A stretch of 64,000 nt of DNA from assembly GCA_030867875.1 (NCBI GenBank), contig JAOWCC010000577.1, positions 77,419,740 to 77,483,739 of the forward strand, read 5' to 3'. This document shows positions 1 to 12,153 of the stretch, one piece after another. How positions within the stretch are numbered: the first letter of the stretch is position 1; each line of letters begins with the position of its first letter. The DNA comes from Actinernus sp. WN-2022 (lineage: Eukaryota; Cnidaria; Anthozoa; Actiniaria; Actinernidae). The notes under the pieces are model-generated. The model was not told where the DNA came from and did no database searches. It saw only the letters and a program-made list of their open reading frames with translations. A program made the translations under genes and the position numbers.

Positions 1-815
1 TCACAGTCCGTGATTATTAAGTCTGTGTGCTTGCATACATGTAGCTCTTGTACCCGAAGCAGCTCATTCTTCAGCCTTCTTCCCATTTCAACGCTTTGGG
101 TAAATGCTGTGAACCAGCCGGGGACGACAAGACCAATTTCCAGTTTCCATGAGCCATTAAGCGCCCCCCCTCGATTAAGCGCCCCCCTTGGCAACAAAAT
201 TTGAAATAAGCGCCCAGGGCGCTTAATCGAGGAAATACGGTATTTGGAATCCCCTGATGGAATCTCCTCATGAACAATGAGTGTTTGAAATAGTGCTTGA
301 TATTTCATCAATATGTAAATTCCATTTTAAATGTTCATCAACTTTTACTCCAAGAAATTTATATAATTATTATTCCATAGATTATTCTTTTTCGCTGGCA
401 GTGATTTCAACTAGCATTCTCAGTAGTGTAGTAGCCAAGAGTTAGCTAGTACAAGCAGTTGGAAGGGTCGAGGTTTGAACTCCAGTGGAGGCACACCTTT
501 TCCTTCTATGTCATTCTTTATCAGTATATAAGTACAAGTAGTTAGTGTTTCATGAGTATGATGATTAAGAAATATTGATCACTATAGAGTTGAAAATCTG
601 TTCCAAACACTAACTAGTGCATTGGATCTGGTGTTTCATTGGATGTCAAGATGCATCCACTTGATGAAGCTTCGAACAAGGGTTTGACCAGGTTTCAAGA
701 CCCATGCATGTGACCAAATACAGTCCCTCCATTGGATGAATATCTCATGAATTATTAATGAGTTTGAGAAGAAAAATGCTAAAATCCATTGGAGTACTTT
801 ACAGTAGCCAGGCAT
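1..815. other. gene-free spacer with a short inverted repeat
   Basis: I see no coding exon here. Around 170-231 there is an inverted pair: a CTCGATTAAGCGCCC arm and its reverse complement GGGCGCTTAATCGAG, about 20 bp each, which looks like the end of a small palindromic repeat. The rest is AT-rich spacer DNA. Confidence 0.5.
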
Positions 816-1184
816 TTTTTTTTATTTACAACATTTTGGCGTAACGCCACAGGAGACAAACAATAGGACTCAAAGTCCCCTACGAGGCTTGTCTCCGCCA
901 GCAGTCACGATGGATGTTAACGAGAAGAAAAAAGAGAAAAAAAACATATATATATATACATACAATAATTAGATAATGAATGAATAATACAAAATCAAGT
1001 ACGATAATAACATTATGCTATAAATAGTTTGAATGCAAGCAGCGCAACTGGATGATATGATGATAGTAACAATAATCAACTACTTTAACACGGGCATACG
1101 GTTACAAGGTTAGAACGACGACAGAGGGGACAAGTAACGAACCAAGTTCGAATGTTGAAGGTATCAAAGACCGAGTTTAGCCTT

Positions 1185-2705
1185 TCAAAGTTTTTTCAGT
1201 TTGAGTTTGAAAGAGGAGGTAGAGGGAGAAGAACGAAGATCGACTGGAAGAGCGTTCCATAGAGGACAGATACGTACAAAGTAGGAAGAACGAAAAGTCG
1301 AGGTACGGGCAGGAATTAAGCGTAAGTCTAGAAAAGAGGAGCCGCGACGAGTTACAGATCTGTTAAATAGTAGAATGTCAGAGGTGTCGATAAAAATTTC
1401 ACCTTTAAGACAGCGGAATAGAAAAAGCAGGTCAAGATATTCAAGGAAGTAGCAGAGAGGAAGAAGATTTAGTCGATGAAGTATCGATTTGTAGTCCAAG
1501 TCGGAACCGTATAAGATGAGACGAGTTGCTCGCCTTTGAACACTTTCAAGATTACGAGCTAGACGGAGGGAGCCGTAGGAAGTAGGAGACCAAATCTGTG
1601 AGGCAGAAATTAGATGAGATTGAACAAGAGTAGTATAGAGAATTGTTTTAGAAGTAGGACAAACATTTTTAGTGCAGTTCCTATTGAGGAAACCCAGCAT
1701 CTTGTTTGCCTTGGAGATAATAGAGATAACATGTTCACTCCAGAGAAGGTCGTTGGAAACAGAAATGCCAAGATCACGAGTAGTATTTACGACTTTAAGG
1801 GTTGTGCCATTTAGAATGTAGTTCCTGTCAATAGATAGACGTTTACGGGAGATGCACAGGTTCTCACACTTAGAGGGTTGGAAGAATAGTTCATTGCGAG
1901 AAGCCCAAGACGCAATAAGGTTGAGGTCAGATTGCAAGTTTGCAATGTCACCTGGATTTCTGATGGTGTTGAAACACTTTGTATCGTCAGAAAACATAGC
2001 GATAGAGGAAGAAGTGACAGTACCAGGAAGATCGTTTATGTAGAGAAGGAAAAGAATCGGGCCAAGGACTGAACCTTGAGGGACACCAGAGCGAACAGGT
2101 TCCCAGGAGCTATATGAACCATTTACCACCACACGTTGGCGACGATACGTTAGATAGTCTGTGAACCATGCGAGAAGTGTTCCGGAAATGCCAAAGCCGT
2201 TTAGTTTGCGAATAAGGGTATAGTGACAGACTGTATCAAAGGCTCTGGTGAGGTCAAGATAAATAACATCAATTTCTGCGCCAGAGTCAAGAGCTAAACC
2301 AATTTCATGAAGGACAGAGAGAAGCTGAGTTGTGCAAGAAAGGCCGGCTTGAAAACTGTGCTGGAGTGAGAAGATCCGGTCACATACAAAGTGGACAAGA
2401 CGACGGGCTACACATTTCTCAAGAACTTTAGACAATAAGGGGAGGAGTGAAATACCACGGTAGTTAGGAAATAAAGATTTATTACCTTTTTTAAAGACAG
2501 GGCAAAGGTTAGCGTCTTTCCACTCCGAGAACATTTTACCAGAAGAGAGGGAGAGATTGAATAGCTGACAGACTGAGGGGTGGATTTCGTTAGCACATTC
2601 TAAGAGAATGCGACCAGTGAGACCATCGGGGCCAGTAGCTTTGTGAACATTTAGTCTCTGCAGTTCCTCAAGAACCTCCGATTGAGGAAGAATTATTTCC
2701 GACAA
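1185..2705 (-). pseudogene. LINE reverse transcriptase (partial pol)
   Basis: Open for 506 codons. It contains the non-LTR RT blocks in order: a HKATGPDGL finger motif near the N-terminus, an NYRGISLLPLLSKVLEK block, an LDLTRAFDTV palm motif carrying the first catalytic Asp, GVPQGSVLGPILFLLYINDL, and an FSDDTK motif with the paired catalytic Asp residues (most relatives have FADD). The C-terminal thumb region follows. It would copy LINE RNA into DNA at a nicked target. The frame is intact, but the protein is cut off from its N-terminal endonuclease by the insertion at 2732, so it cannot make a full pol product. The listed start is arbitrary, because the true start lay upstream. Confidence 0.9.
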
Positions 2706-3159
2706 AACGGAAGAGTTAACTGTACAATGTTGGCCTCGCGCACGATGTTGGTGATCACCTTTTCACATTTTACAGTCTAACGCTAGATTTAGTGTCATAA
2801 TTTCACCATGCTTTAATGAAGAAACTTGATTTTTCGCAGGAAGATGATGTAGTTCATGTGCACCAAGAGGAGAGAAAATCGTTTTCTGAAGTTTAGAAAC
2901 GATTTTTAAAATCACTTTTTTTCTAAAGCATACGACTTAATTTTAGCTGTTTTTGACCTATTTTTCATCCCTATAGAAAAACTTTGATGTCACTCACCTT
3001 CGAAACGAGCCGCAACATCCGGCAAAAGGTTATACATTTGTGATGCACATTAACTATAGTTTCATTTGCACTTCGTATTTTTTGGGGTTTGCTGATGGTT
3101 TTACAAACACAATCCATTTTATAGCGTTAGACTGTCATTTTAATTGCACAAAATTGCCA

Positions 3160-3362
3160 GATTCGCGTATCGTGCCCTCGGGGCTCGATGTTCGGATCGA
3201 GCATCGAGGCACGATTATCGAGCCTTCAAAGTTCTAGATCGTGCCTTTTATGTTAGGCTCGATGAGGGCACCATTAGGGCTCTATAAAGGCACGATAATA
3301 TTCAGGCAAAGGCTCGATGAAGGCACGATCCAAGGATCGATGAAGGCACGATGCCAGGCGCA
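3160..3362. repeat. Left subterminal GGCTCGAT/GGCACGAT repeat zone
   Basis: Degenerate units of roughly 15-20 bp alternate GGCTCGATGAAGG and GGCACGAT, in both orientations. The same units occur at the right end of the same transposon. Repeated subterminal motifs in DNA transposons often bind the transposase; that role here is inference. Confidence 0.65.
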
Positions 3363-5164
3363 TAACATTTGCATAATCACTGCACAAACTAACTTGAGTT
3401 TATAAGCTAGTGATAGAAATACCGAAAAACACCCAAAATGCATAATAGAATTGAAGTTGAAGCAGTAGACTTCTGTCACTTCTTTCTCCTTGTGAATGAA
3501 ACTGTTTTCAGGTTTTGACAAATTGGGTCCATACACTTTTAGTGCCTGATCAAGGTTTTAGATGTTATATGTGCAGTCATGTCGTTACTCAAGTCAGAAG
3601 CACTATGAAAGAAAAGAGATGAAAATTAAGACTGGACCATGTAGTATTTGCAATAATCTTTTCAGTCTGTGGTTTAGCCTGAAAAATCTGGTTATCTGCG
3701 GCGGGTTCATGATCAGTTTAAACTGCGAGCCATACTATTAAAAACTGTAAGCTTTATTTGAGTAAACATAGTTTCAAAGAAATGTTGCTCAGATTGACCA
3801 TACTACATGTACATCTATCAGCCAAGGAATTAATTCCTATTTGCATATCTTTCTTATGTACAAATATATAGTTTCTTCATTTTGGATGCACCATATACTT
3901 GAGAAAATTTTAATGAAGGATGGCAAAGAGTGGATGCAATGTACGTACTGTTTTTTAAGAGAGTCGAGAGATTTAGAGAATCGGTTCACTCTGCATGTGT
4001 AACCAAATTCAGTTTCTAGAATAATCGCCTTTTTCAACTGATCCAATTAATCTTTACAATCCTATATCAGGCATATATCAGGACATTCAAATGGTATAAT
4101 AACTTATCTCTTTATTATATGGCAGCTCCGACCCTCCGTGAGGGGTCAACCATTCAGATTGCAGCAGCCAGAGTCATCTTGTTCAGCGAGCAAAAGTTTT
4201 CATCTTGACCGCTCAAGATTTTCCAAATTCCTTCACAACTCTTCCTACATTTTGAAAGAAACTATAAACAACTTGTCACATGAAGGCAAATACTAATTTA
4301 AAGTATCTTTCTAATTTCCGTTTATTGGCTAAAATTCAACTTTATAGATCATAATTTAAAAAAGCTTCCGACTCTCGCAAGTTCGATGAAAATGACTGCA
4401 GCAAAAACGAATGAATTGAACGTTCGAAGCTGGATAAATAACTATATACATGTAGCTGTCAAATTAAATACACAAAAGCTGAAATGGCTGTACATGCAGA
4501 CTTCCATAAACACAAAGAAAACTTCAGCTAAAATCGCGGTACAAAGAAATTATTCCGACAACACCGTGAACACGCGTAAGCTAGCACACAATGATACAGT
4601 TTCATCAAAGAAATCAGATTTTTTATTACATATGGTTGAGAAAATCAGCATTCACATTTTGTAATGGGCGTATAAGACGAGAGTATTTACTAGTTAGTAC
4701 TTACAAGTTTGTTCGTATTCTTCTACAGCTCATTTTGTCAAGTTTTTCAGTGATTTCAACGTGCCTGTTTTCAACTTTTAAATCTTCCACAAATATGCAC
4801 ATTTTTGTCTCCAGATTATGCCATTCGGGTTCTTGGTAAAGTTGTAATTGAAACTCAGTGCATCTAAAGTGAAGTACAGGTCTGTTTTCATCCATAAAAA
4901 GCATTTTTGACGTCGAAAAAAAACTGTTGTGAACACCACGAGGTTCGACTTCAAGTAAAACTCGTCGGGTCTCGGTCTAATTTTAGCTTAAATTTCTATT
5001 CGCTCTTCAGTTTACCGCGAAGTGGGTTCCTGGCGGGCGCGTCAAAAGTGGGTTTTTAGCACTATTTTCGCCATATCGACCAAACGTTTCCAAATTCCTT
5101 CACAATCCTTCGTAAACAAATAGCGATACTAACCCATACATTTTAAAAGAAACCAAACAACTTG

Positions 5165-5425
5165 CAGCAAAAGTTCGCTCGATGAAGGCACGATCCAAGG
5201 CTCGTCAACTTAGTGGCACGATGCCGGGCTCGATGCAGGCACGATACCAGGCTCGAAGAAGGCACGATCCAAAATCATTCAAGGCTCGATCTAAGCTCCA
5301 TGAAGGCACGATAGATGCACGATGAAAGGAATGCAGGCTCGATATTCGAGCATCGTGCATCAGCCATCGTGCATAGAGCATTTCAGGAAGGCTCGATGCA
5401 CGATGTATAACGCACGATGTACGAA
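5165..5425. repeat. Right subterminal GGCTCGAT/GGCACGAT repeat zone
   Basis: Counterpart of the zone at 3160-3362, with about ten GGCACGAT or GCACGATG occurrences in 260 bp, just inside the right terminal inverted repeat. A related non-repetitive stretch also occurs twice in the element (about 4208-4275 and 5079-5163), so the interior was partly duplicated. Confidence 0.65.
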
Positions 5426-5476
5426 GTGATGTTTTTGTTACGCGAGTGATCACCAACACCGTGCGCGAGGCCTGTT

Positions 5477-5810
5477 CAGATGAAGAGGATGAAGAACAAT
5501 TATCATGACTAGTAAAGATAGAGCAGAAATGGTCCGAGAAAGCCTGGGCCTTATTGGCGTCAGAGGAAACTTCAGTGTTATCGGCTAACAGCATAGTCGC
5601 TGGCAAAGAAGAACTCTTAGATTTAGATTTAAATAGAGACCAGAAGGGTTTAGGATTATTGTGTATTCAGAGACGATGAAATTGAAGTACGATTTACGCC
5701 TAGAGCGCATCCAGTTCTTAATTTTCTGACGAAGTTTGCGAAATTTTTCTCAGAGCGCTGGGTTGGAACGAGAGCGAACCTTTTTCCACAGAGTTTTTTT
5801 TTTCTTTATC
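5477..5810 (-). pseudogene. LINE pol segment upstream of the RT
   Basis: On the minus strand this reads a region ending ...NKAQAFSDHFCSIF, the segment typically found between endonuclease and RT in these LINEs. It continues the LINE interrupted at 2731. The frame breaks at about 5650-5670 and the similarity fades by about 5810, so it is decayed. The apparent 133-codon frame at 5205-5606 runs on into transposon sequence and is not a gene as such. Confidence 0.65.
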
Positions 5811-5849
5811 ACGTATAAAGCGAGATCGCAGTCGATCCAAGTCGATTAT

Positions 5850-6259
5850 ATCTTAATTAACATTAGTTCTTAAAAAAAATATACTACAGTTTCATTTATA
5901 CCCATACATGTATGTTTCATATTATTCATTGACCTGGGGAAGTAATTACCACTCTAAAGAGCTACATGTATATAAAATTGACCCTAGAACACCTATTTAA
6001 AACCTCTATTTTTTAAATTGGAAGTTTGAAATATTTATGAATTCGTTTGTTTTCAGCTTGGAGACTAATAGTCTATAAACATGCCAATCACCTAGTAATT
6101 TTGTAATACCTGATATATTTAGTCACTTTTTGCCCCCATTGCTCATACACTGTAGGTAAACACTCTCTAAAGCTAATAATAATCGTTCATTTCCCAAACC
6201 AAATTTGAGCTACATGTATTGTTAATTTAGCTTAATGTTAAATTACATGTATATGCTTT
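5850..6259. other. gene-free AT-rich spacer
   Basis: I see no exon, RNA gene or recognisable element here, only AT-rich sequence with scattered ACATGTA words. Confidence 0.4.
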
Positions 6260-6370
6260 GACAGTTAAAGTGTGGAATTGATCTCCTGCTAGAATTGAAA
6301 AATAGTACATCCCTTGCTATTTAAAAAAATAATTTAAAAAAATACCTGTTGTCTTCTTAATTATTGAACT
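6260..6370 (+). repeat. Direct repeat copy 1 (111 bp)
   Basis: Begins GACAGTTAAAGTGTGG and ends TTAATTATTGAACT. It recurs almost identically at 8176-8287, differing mainly in the length of an internal A-run. The two copies flank the segment that contains the Crypton relic. Confidence 0.85.
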
Positions 6371-6599
6371 AATAATATACATGAACAAATTTCTCGATTC
6401 TGATTGGCTAAGAGCAGTGCAGTTCAAATGTAATTGAGTGCAAAAAGTGTAATTCAGTGCAAAAAAGTGTAATACCAGCAGTGCAAATTACAAATTTTAT
6501 CTATTCTGATTGGCTAGTGAAACAATACAAAGTCAAGGACAGCCAATCAGATCAGATTTTTAACAATAGACATTTTTTGCTTAAAATTTGTTGGTAAAC

Positions 6600-7215
6600 A
6601 AGCAAAAAAATGGCTGCCATTTTTGAAAATCAAAGATTTGCTCAACCAAAACCAGGCAGGGCGGACTTTCCGCAAAAACAAGGGATTTCCAGCCGAGAAT
6701 GTTTTTTTAATTGGTGGAAGTAGATGTCCGGTTGCTCTGTTCAAAGTCAAAGAGTTTGTAAGCCGAAGACCAGTTCAGTTACGGAACACTGGGCCATTTT
6801 ACCTCTCGGTAAAACACAACAGGAAAGCGAACGACGTGGTTTGGTACATTAAGTCCAGCCGATGGGAGTGAATAAAATAAACTCCATGATGAAGAACATA
6901 GTAGAAGGAACGGCCCTCGAGACAAGCAAGAAGAGGTTTATTAAACAAAGGGCCAGGAAGACTGTGGTTAGTAAGCTAAACAGTGCAAACTTCGAGCGAG
7001 CAGGACGGGACACCGAAACGTGCAGTTGCTCGACGATTATGATGAAGCCAACAAACAGGAACAGTGCGTATTTTCTATGGCCATTTCCCGACGTAACAAC
7101 AGTTCAAGTGAACTAGTTCCTCTCCAAGGCAACCATAACTTCACACAGAACGCCATCCCGTTGCAAAGCCACCCTGGGCCTGGGATGCCTGCCCTCGGCA
7201 CAACAATTTCGTAGT
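6600..7215 (+). pseudogene. Crypton-type tyrosine recombinase (DUF3504-like) relic
   Basis: Two overlapping frames (about 6623-6871 and 6862-7116) plus a third (7020-7214) together read a DUF3504-like protein, as in Crypton transposons and their domesticated relatives. Visible landmarks are the CPVALFKVKEF block, the WYIKSS...GVNKINSMMKNI block, an RARKTVVSKL stretch that normally carries the catalytic HxxR arginine, and QLLDDYDEANKQEQ near the end. At least two frameshifts separate these, and the second half of the active site is garbled. The family cuts and rejoins DNA as a tyrosine recombinase; this copy is dead. Confidence 0.6.
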
Positions 7216-8175
7216 TTCTAACAGTAACAGCAATGCGACCTCACACACGGCCCTTTCCATGAATCCAATGATGATGGGATCTCTGGCTCAGAACACTTTC
7301 AATAACTGCAAAGTAGCGTTCAACTAAGTTCAACAACAAGTCCTCGCCAGGTTCAATTCCTCCTTGCAAACGACGCTATCACATCCATGAAAGCGATAAA
7401 CAACTTGAAGTGAACTTAAACTGAACAACTTAGCCTAATTACGGCTGAAATATCTGTTTAAAGCAAAATTTTAGCTTCAAAACGTGCATTTTCTACCGAA
7501 GAACTGATGAATGAACTTTGTTTTCGTGTCATTGACTTTGCAGACTGTGGTATTATGGGTTGCTATTTGACTAATTTGTGTAAGAGCCCACACCGCGGCA
7601 AAACGTTACGCGCATGCGTATTTGCTATTTCTTGTCGGCGCGCGGCCGCCCCCAGTTTCCCGCGAAAACCGAAATGAAACAACAGGCACATACCCGTGAT
7701 TTTAAAATTTCTGCTTAAAAGTACCATTTGTGAACTGTTTTGTCAAAAAATAAGAAAACTACTTAAAAGCTAAGCCTAAGACTTTAACAGGTTGAAGTTT
7801 TCTTAATTTGTAATTCATTGTGAGTTTACTAAGTTATAAAATTATTTACTAAAAAAGTTGAAACCCTCGGTAATTTGTATTTGATAGCAGAGCCTTCGTT
7901 CTTTTGGCCAGCGGAGCATACCGTTTTGCCGCGGTGCAGTAAGAGCCAATCAGTTGGAATAAAACACTCACGTGAGGTCACGCGCCCTTGAACAACAAAT
8001 TGAATTAGTGTCGTCACTTCCTTTGTCTGAAATTTGTTCATGTATATTATTAATAAGTAATCATACGGTTTCGAGTGCAATTTGGGATTAATTCGCACGA
8101 GTGGGTTTTTCAAAGAGTATCAAAATTGCATGAGCCCGCAGGGCGAGTGCAATTTGAGCTCTTTGAAAAACACAC
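7216..8175. other. spacer with a palindromic repeat end
   Basis: No coding exon is visible. Near 8110-8165 there is an inverted pair (TTTTCAAAGAG ... CTCTTTGAAAA) around a GCAATTTGAG/GCATGAGCC core, which looks like the end of a MITE. Confidence 0.4.
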
Positions 8176-8287
8176 GACAGTTAAAGTGTGGAATTGATCT
8201 CCTGCTAGAATTGAAAAATAGTACATCCCTTGCTATTTAAAAAAAAAAATTTAAAAAAATACCTGTTGTCTTCTTAATTATTGAACT
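8176..8287 (+). repeat. Direct repeat copy 2 (112 bp)
   Basis: Near-identical to 6260-6370 and in the same orientation. The flanking sequences differ, so this is a duplicated short segment and not one long duplication. Confidence 0.85.
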
Positions 8288-8857
8288 TATACAGCTAAAG
8301 TATGCCATCTTTGAAGACATACATGTTCTGCCGTTTTTCCTTTAATTTTCTATCTGTATATATAATTATGTACATTAATTGTACATATAATTATTATTAG
8401 ACTATAGCTATTATTAAATATATTACTCTTATTATTACTATGCTATCCAGTTATATTTATTTTAGTTATAAATTCCAAGGCAAAAAGACTTAGATTAGCA
8501 AATACATATATAATTATGTACATGTATGTACCATCTTTGACTTTAATGAATTTTTGTCATTTTTTGTTATGTAGGGTGCGATTTGAGATCCCTTTAACCC
8601 TTTCACATTATGTACTACTTGTTTGTATTATTATTTGTAGGTGTGGGAAATAGAAACCTTTGAACTTTTATAATTAACCTCTGAAAGTAGGAGGCCTGGA
8701 AGGTAGTTGTTTAACAAATGGAAGTTTCCAAAAATGATGCAGCTGAGCCTAATCATGTTTGACTGGAAATTACCAATTAACCCTAACCTACATGTACCCC
8801 CACCCAGGGCATACATGTATATGTTTTTCATCTTAATTTTTGTTTTATGAATTACAG

Positions 8858-8915
8858 TACACCTGTGGAAAAGACAAGAATGTCACTTCAGTAATAATTG
8901 TGGAACATACAAAAG
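8858..8915 (+). CDS. PRELI-like gene, internal exon A
   Basis: A 58-bp exon preceded by an ATTACAG acceptor and followed by the strong donor GGTAAGTG. It reads YTCGKDKNVTSVIIVEHTK and leaves one base for the next codon. It starts in phase 0, so a preceding exon must exist. No start codon is convincing nearby. Confidence 0.6.
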
Positions 8916-9597
8916 GTAAGTGAGAAGTTTTATAAAGGTTTATTGGTCGCAGACCAATAGTTATGGGTCCTGCCAGCTACATGTACTATAGCAGTGGTGT
9001 ATGAAGGTGGGGGCAAGAGGGGCAATTACCGTACTCTTTAAATTATTAAATAAAAAAAGAACAGAATTTTTTGTATTTGAGCATTATAAATAGGATAGGG
9101 CATTACAACAATGTAAAAGTTTTAACTTTAAGTTTAAGGACTTCGTACAACGTTTTCTGCATGTGCGAAGACATGGCAGCGAAACAAGATGGCGGATCTA
9201 GAAAATCTGCTGAGTTGCGTGCAAAGACTTCTGGGTAGGTAGACCTCAGTCTCCAGGGCCTGAAAAATGTCATGTCCCAGTCTCCTGAGGCCTCCTACGT
9301 CCCAGGGATGCACAGCACCAACAAAGTGGGGGTCCCTTTTTTATTTTTGTGCGTAAAATATGCACATCTGTGCGTTAATGGGGACCCTGGTATCTGTTTT
9401 AATTTTGGGGATTTTCTCTACTCTCAATGATGTGGAATTGCCTATTATAATTTATATTAATTATTATATATATCAAAGTGTACTGTCTGTCTGGTATCAC
9501 AGTTACGGTACCATATATATATGATTATAAATACATGTAGTTGCATGTACTAGATACATTTATGTTAAGTAAATCATTTTTTCTGTTATATTTTCAG

Positions 9598-9671
9598 ATC
9601 AATCCACTGGTGAAGAGTATTTTGTTAGGAGAGGGAGATGTGTTAACATGCTGCCCTCCGTTTTCAGAAAG
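9598..9671 (+). CDS. PRELI-like gene, internal exon B
   Basis: A 74-bp exon after the TATATTTTCAG acceptor and before the GGTAATG donor. Taking the spare base from exon A it reads on open, including EEYFVRRGRCVNMLPSVFRK, and ends in phase 0. The ERR/RRGR-type strand and following basic turn fit the middle of a PRELI fold. Confidence 0.62.
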
Positions 9672-10480
9672 GTAATGTAATGTTATGTGATATTGGTTAT
9701 ACATGTACAGTAACAACAATAGCTGAAGTATATGTTGTACAATGTAGTTTGAAATTTTCCTTTGGCTTGATTTTTTTTAATCAACTAAAAAAAACTTGTG
9801 TGTAAAAAACAAAATTTTCAACAGAAGAAGTGTAAAGGTGAAGTACAAACAAGGTCTTTTTAGCTCAAGAATATTAACAGTTTGCTTTGACACAACTCTG
9901 TGTAACTCTCGCCTTTTAGCCAAACAGTTCTTTGTTCAACCATGACTCAGTTAAATCGGCGACTTGATGATGTCCAACAGCACTTTACACAGTTGCTTTT
10001 TCGAAATGTTAACTACCGTACTCTGTTATTCTGACAAAAATCTCAGTTCTTCAATGCTTCGGTGTCATCTCTCCTGCTTAGTTTCTGAGGTGAAAGAGAA
10101 AGAATCCTTCTTCAAGCCTTATTTTATCTATGGAAGCATTTTTCCGCTGAAACTGAAAAAATAACAGTTCATGTGTGCTCTACAAAATAGCATTTTCCCA
10201 CCCTCTCCCCTCGAAATAACAAACAATAACAAAGTCAATGTTTTCTATAGAAACAGCGATAATACTTGCTTGTTTTGAACTATCAGAAATTCTGCTTTCA
10301 TCTGAAAGGCTCTCTTATAAGTAGCTAGCGAGAAGAGAAAATGCAGGTTTTCCTATTCTTAAGGCAAAGTTAATTTTTCGAGTTTTTGAAATAGACACTA
10401 ATGCGGCCTTTCTGTACATAGCCCTTCGATTAATCCTTGGAAATTTGGAAAATATTTTAGCAAATTACCAAAAAAAAACT

Positions 10481-10737
10481 CTGAATTTCTAACGAAACCT
10501 GAAACCATGGGGGCTGATCAAAGCCAGGCCCCGGCTAATCCACAGATCGAATTGGAATTTAGTGTGTTTGTTTTTGCAGAGGGAGGAAAACCGGAGAACC
10601 CGGAGAAAAACCCTTGGAGCAAGGGCGAGATACCAACAAACTCAACTCACATAATTATGACTCCATGTCCGGGAATCGAACCTGCGGCACAGGGGTGAGA
10701 GGCAAAGCGCTTAGCCACTGCGCCGCCCCGGCTCCCC
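10481..10737 (-). mobile_element. tRNA-derived SINE (minus)
   Basis: The right end, read on the minus strand, starts GGGGAGCCGGGGCGGCGCAGTGGC, an A-box-like tRNA head, followed by a B box (GGTTCGATTCCCGG), then a body shared with the copy at 13586-13841 and ending TTAGAAATTCAG. Length is about 257 bp. It lies in the intron between exons B and C. Such SINEs are transcribed by RNA polymerase III and mobilised by LINEs. Confidence 0.8.
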
Positions 10738-11811
10738 TTGTCAAAGGGAGATGGCAAAATAAATCACTGATATGCATGATTTAATCACAGTTATACTCTA
10801 GATCTAAATCAGGTTAAAACTTCACTTTTAATTTCAGTGCTACATTTACTATACTAGTCAAAATAATAAAATGTATTTATTATATCTAGCTAAGTAATTT
10901 TGCAAGCTATGATTGGTCAATTTTACTGTTCCATAGAAACTCTTGATTTTTTTATTGTTTTCATAGTAGTTTAATGTACATGTATGACGTCATGCCCCAT
11001 GTTTTTTGGTCACATGTTGCGAGTATTAGTGATGCAATGGGGATTTTCCTGAGTATTTTTTCGAAATGGGAGAGAGGGATAATAAATACATGTACAGTAG
11101 TAGCAGTTTAAGCAAACGAGTTAATCGGTAATGACATTAAGAATGTTCATATTGTGCCTGATTTTTTTTTAATTGAGGCAGGAAAAATCAAAATCTCAAA
11201 TCTTCAAACAACAAAGTTTTCAATAATTTACCTGAATATATTTTTAGGGCTAACTAGATCTTCTATATACACAAAACATGTCTATAGTTCCTGTGTATTT
11301 GTTATAAATGTAAGCACATATTTGAGGTCGATTAAAAAGAGTTTGAACAACATTACATGTACCTCCATTTACATACAGTACATGACTGAAGTTGACAGGA
11401 TTCAGTGTGCAGTGTTGTTTTGCCATACAATACAATAACTGTTATTTAAACACGATAAAATATTAAAGTGTTGCCGCATGTGGGGTCGTTTTTTAATACT
11501 AAAATGGACTAGTTAACTACCGGTATATACACATTTCACATTAGAATGCTAACTATATTATATAATGTTGTTAAAACTAACTATTTAAAATTACACTGAT
11601 ATATAGACTCGGTAAAAATCAAAATTATTAATCATCTATTTTTAAAAGTAATAATTCAGTAATATATAAAATAATCGTTCTTGTGAGGGGCCATAAATTG
11701 TAAACTGTTGGGTTTTGATACATCAACATTCACACAAACCAGCTCTTCAAAAACTGGGGCATCAAGAAAATAGAAAATGATGTACATGTAACAAATAGAG
11801 GATATTACATG

Positions 11812-11940
11812 GCTGTGCGGAGATATGGATTTTATCTTCAAGTGTTGATGAAATATCTTACGAGTGAGTGCAGCAAACAAGTAAGATATTTCATCAACAC
11901 GAGGAGATGAAATTCATATCTCCAAGCGGCCATGTAATAT
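11812..11940. repeat. Long hairpin in intron (MITE-like)
   Basis: The two arms (ATATTACATGGC... and ...GCCATGTAATAT) pair over about 60 bp with few mismatches around a short AGTGCAGCAAAC-type loop. A second inverted pair, TGAAATACCAGT/ACTGGTATTTCA, follows at 11964-12067. No coding content. Confidence 0.7.
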
Positions 11941-11963
11941 TCTGTTTAATATATAACTATCAA

Positions 11964-12067
11964 TGAAATACCAGTTTCAATCTCTTACTAAAAAGGCTAG
12001 AAATCTTAGAAAGCAAGTCATATTTGAAGATATCACTTTTTAGAAAGAAATATACACTGGTATTTCA
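11964..12067. repeat. Short inverted-repeat element
   Basis: Perfect 12-bp inverted ends (TGAAATACCAGT at 11964-11975 and ACTGGTATTTCA at 12056-12067) bound about 104 bp of AT-rich DNA. It lies just upstream of the acceptor of exon C. Confidence 0.55.
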
Positions 12068-12153
12068 TCGATCATTATACATAATTATATTAAAACTGTA
12101 TAATTAATCAACTGCACACATTTAAATACTGTAAGAGTTTTGTTTTTCATCAG

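Larger units (their letters stand above)
2732..5472. mobile_element. Non-autonomous DNA transposon inside the LINE (2.74 kb)
   Basis: The ends form terminal inverted repeats: 2732-2759 begins GGCCTCGCGCACG and 5446-5472 is its reverse complement with two mismatches over about 27 bp. The host LINE sequence continues directly on both sides. The 4-bp word TGTT sits immediately outside each end (2728-2731 and 5473-5476) and is a plausible target duplication. No transposase ORF is visible; only short random frames occur, so the copy is non-autonomous. Both subterminal zones carry many GGCTCGATG...GGCACGAT units. I cannot assign a superfamily. Confidence 0.8.
816..5830 (-). mobile_element. Non-LTR retrotransposon (LINE), split by a DNA transposon
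   Basis: A minus-strand LINE whose 3' end lies at the left, where a T-run at about 816-830 is the A-tail on the minus strand. A non-coding 3' segment follows to about 1184, then the reverse transcriptase ORF (1185-2705), then, beyond the inserted transposon at 2732-5472, the protein region just upstream of the RT (5477-about 5800). The two halves belong together because the RT fragment stops at one edge of the insertion and the upstream coding sequence resumes at the other. The endonuclease and 5' end are missing, so the copy is 5'-truncated. The RT style suggests a CR1/L2/Jockey-type clade; I cannot place it more exactly. Confidence 0.85.

Noticed and set aside
3040..3237. Short ORFs inside the DNA transposon
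   Set aside because: They overlap the subterminal repeats and show no transposase motif.
7541..7606. Possible exon after CTTTGCAG before GTAAGAG
   Set aside because: It contains stop codons in the needed phases and no PRELI-like text.
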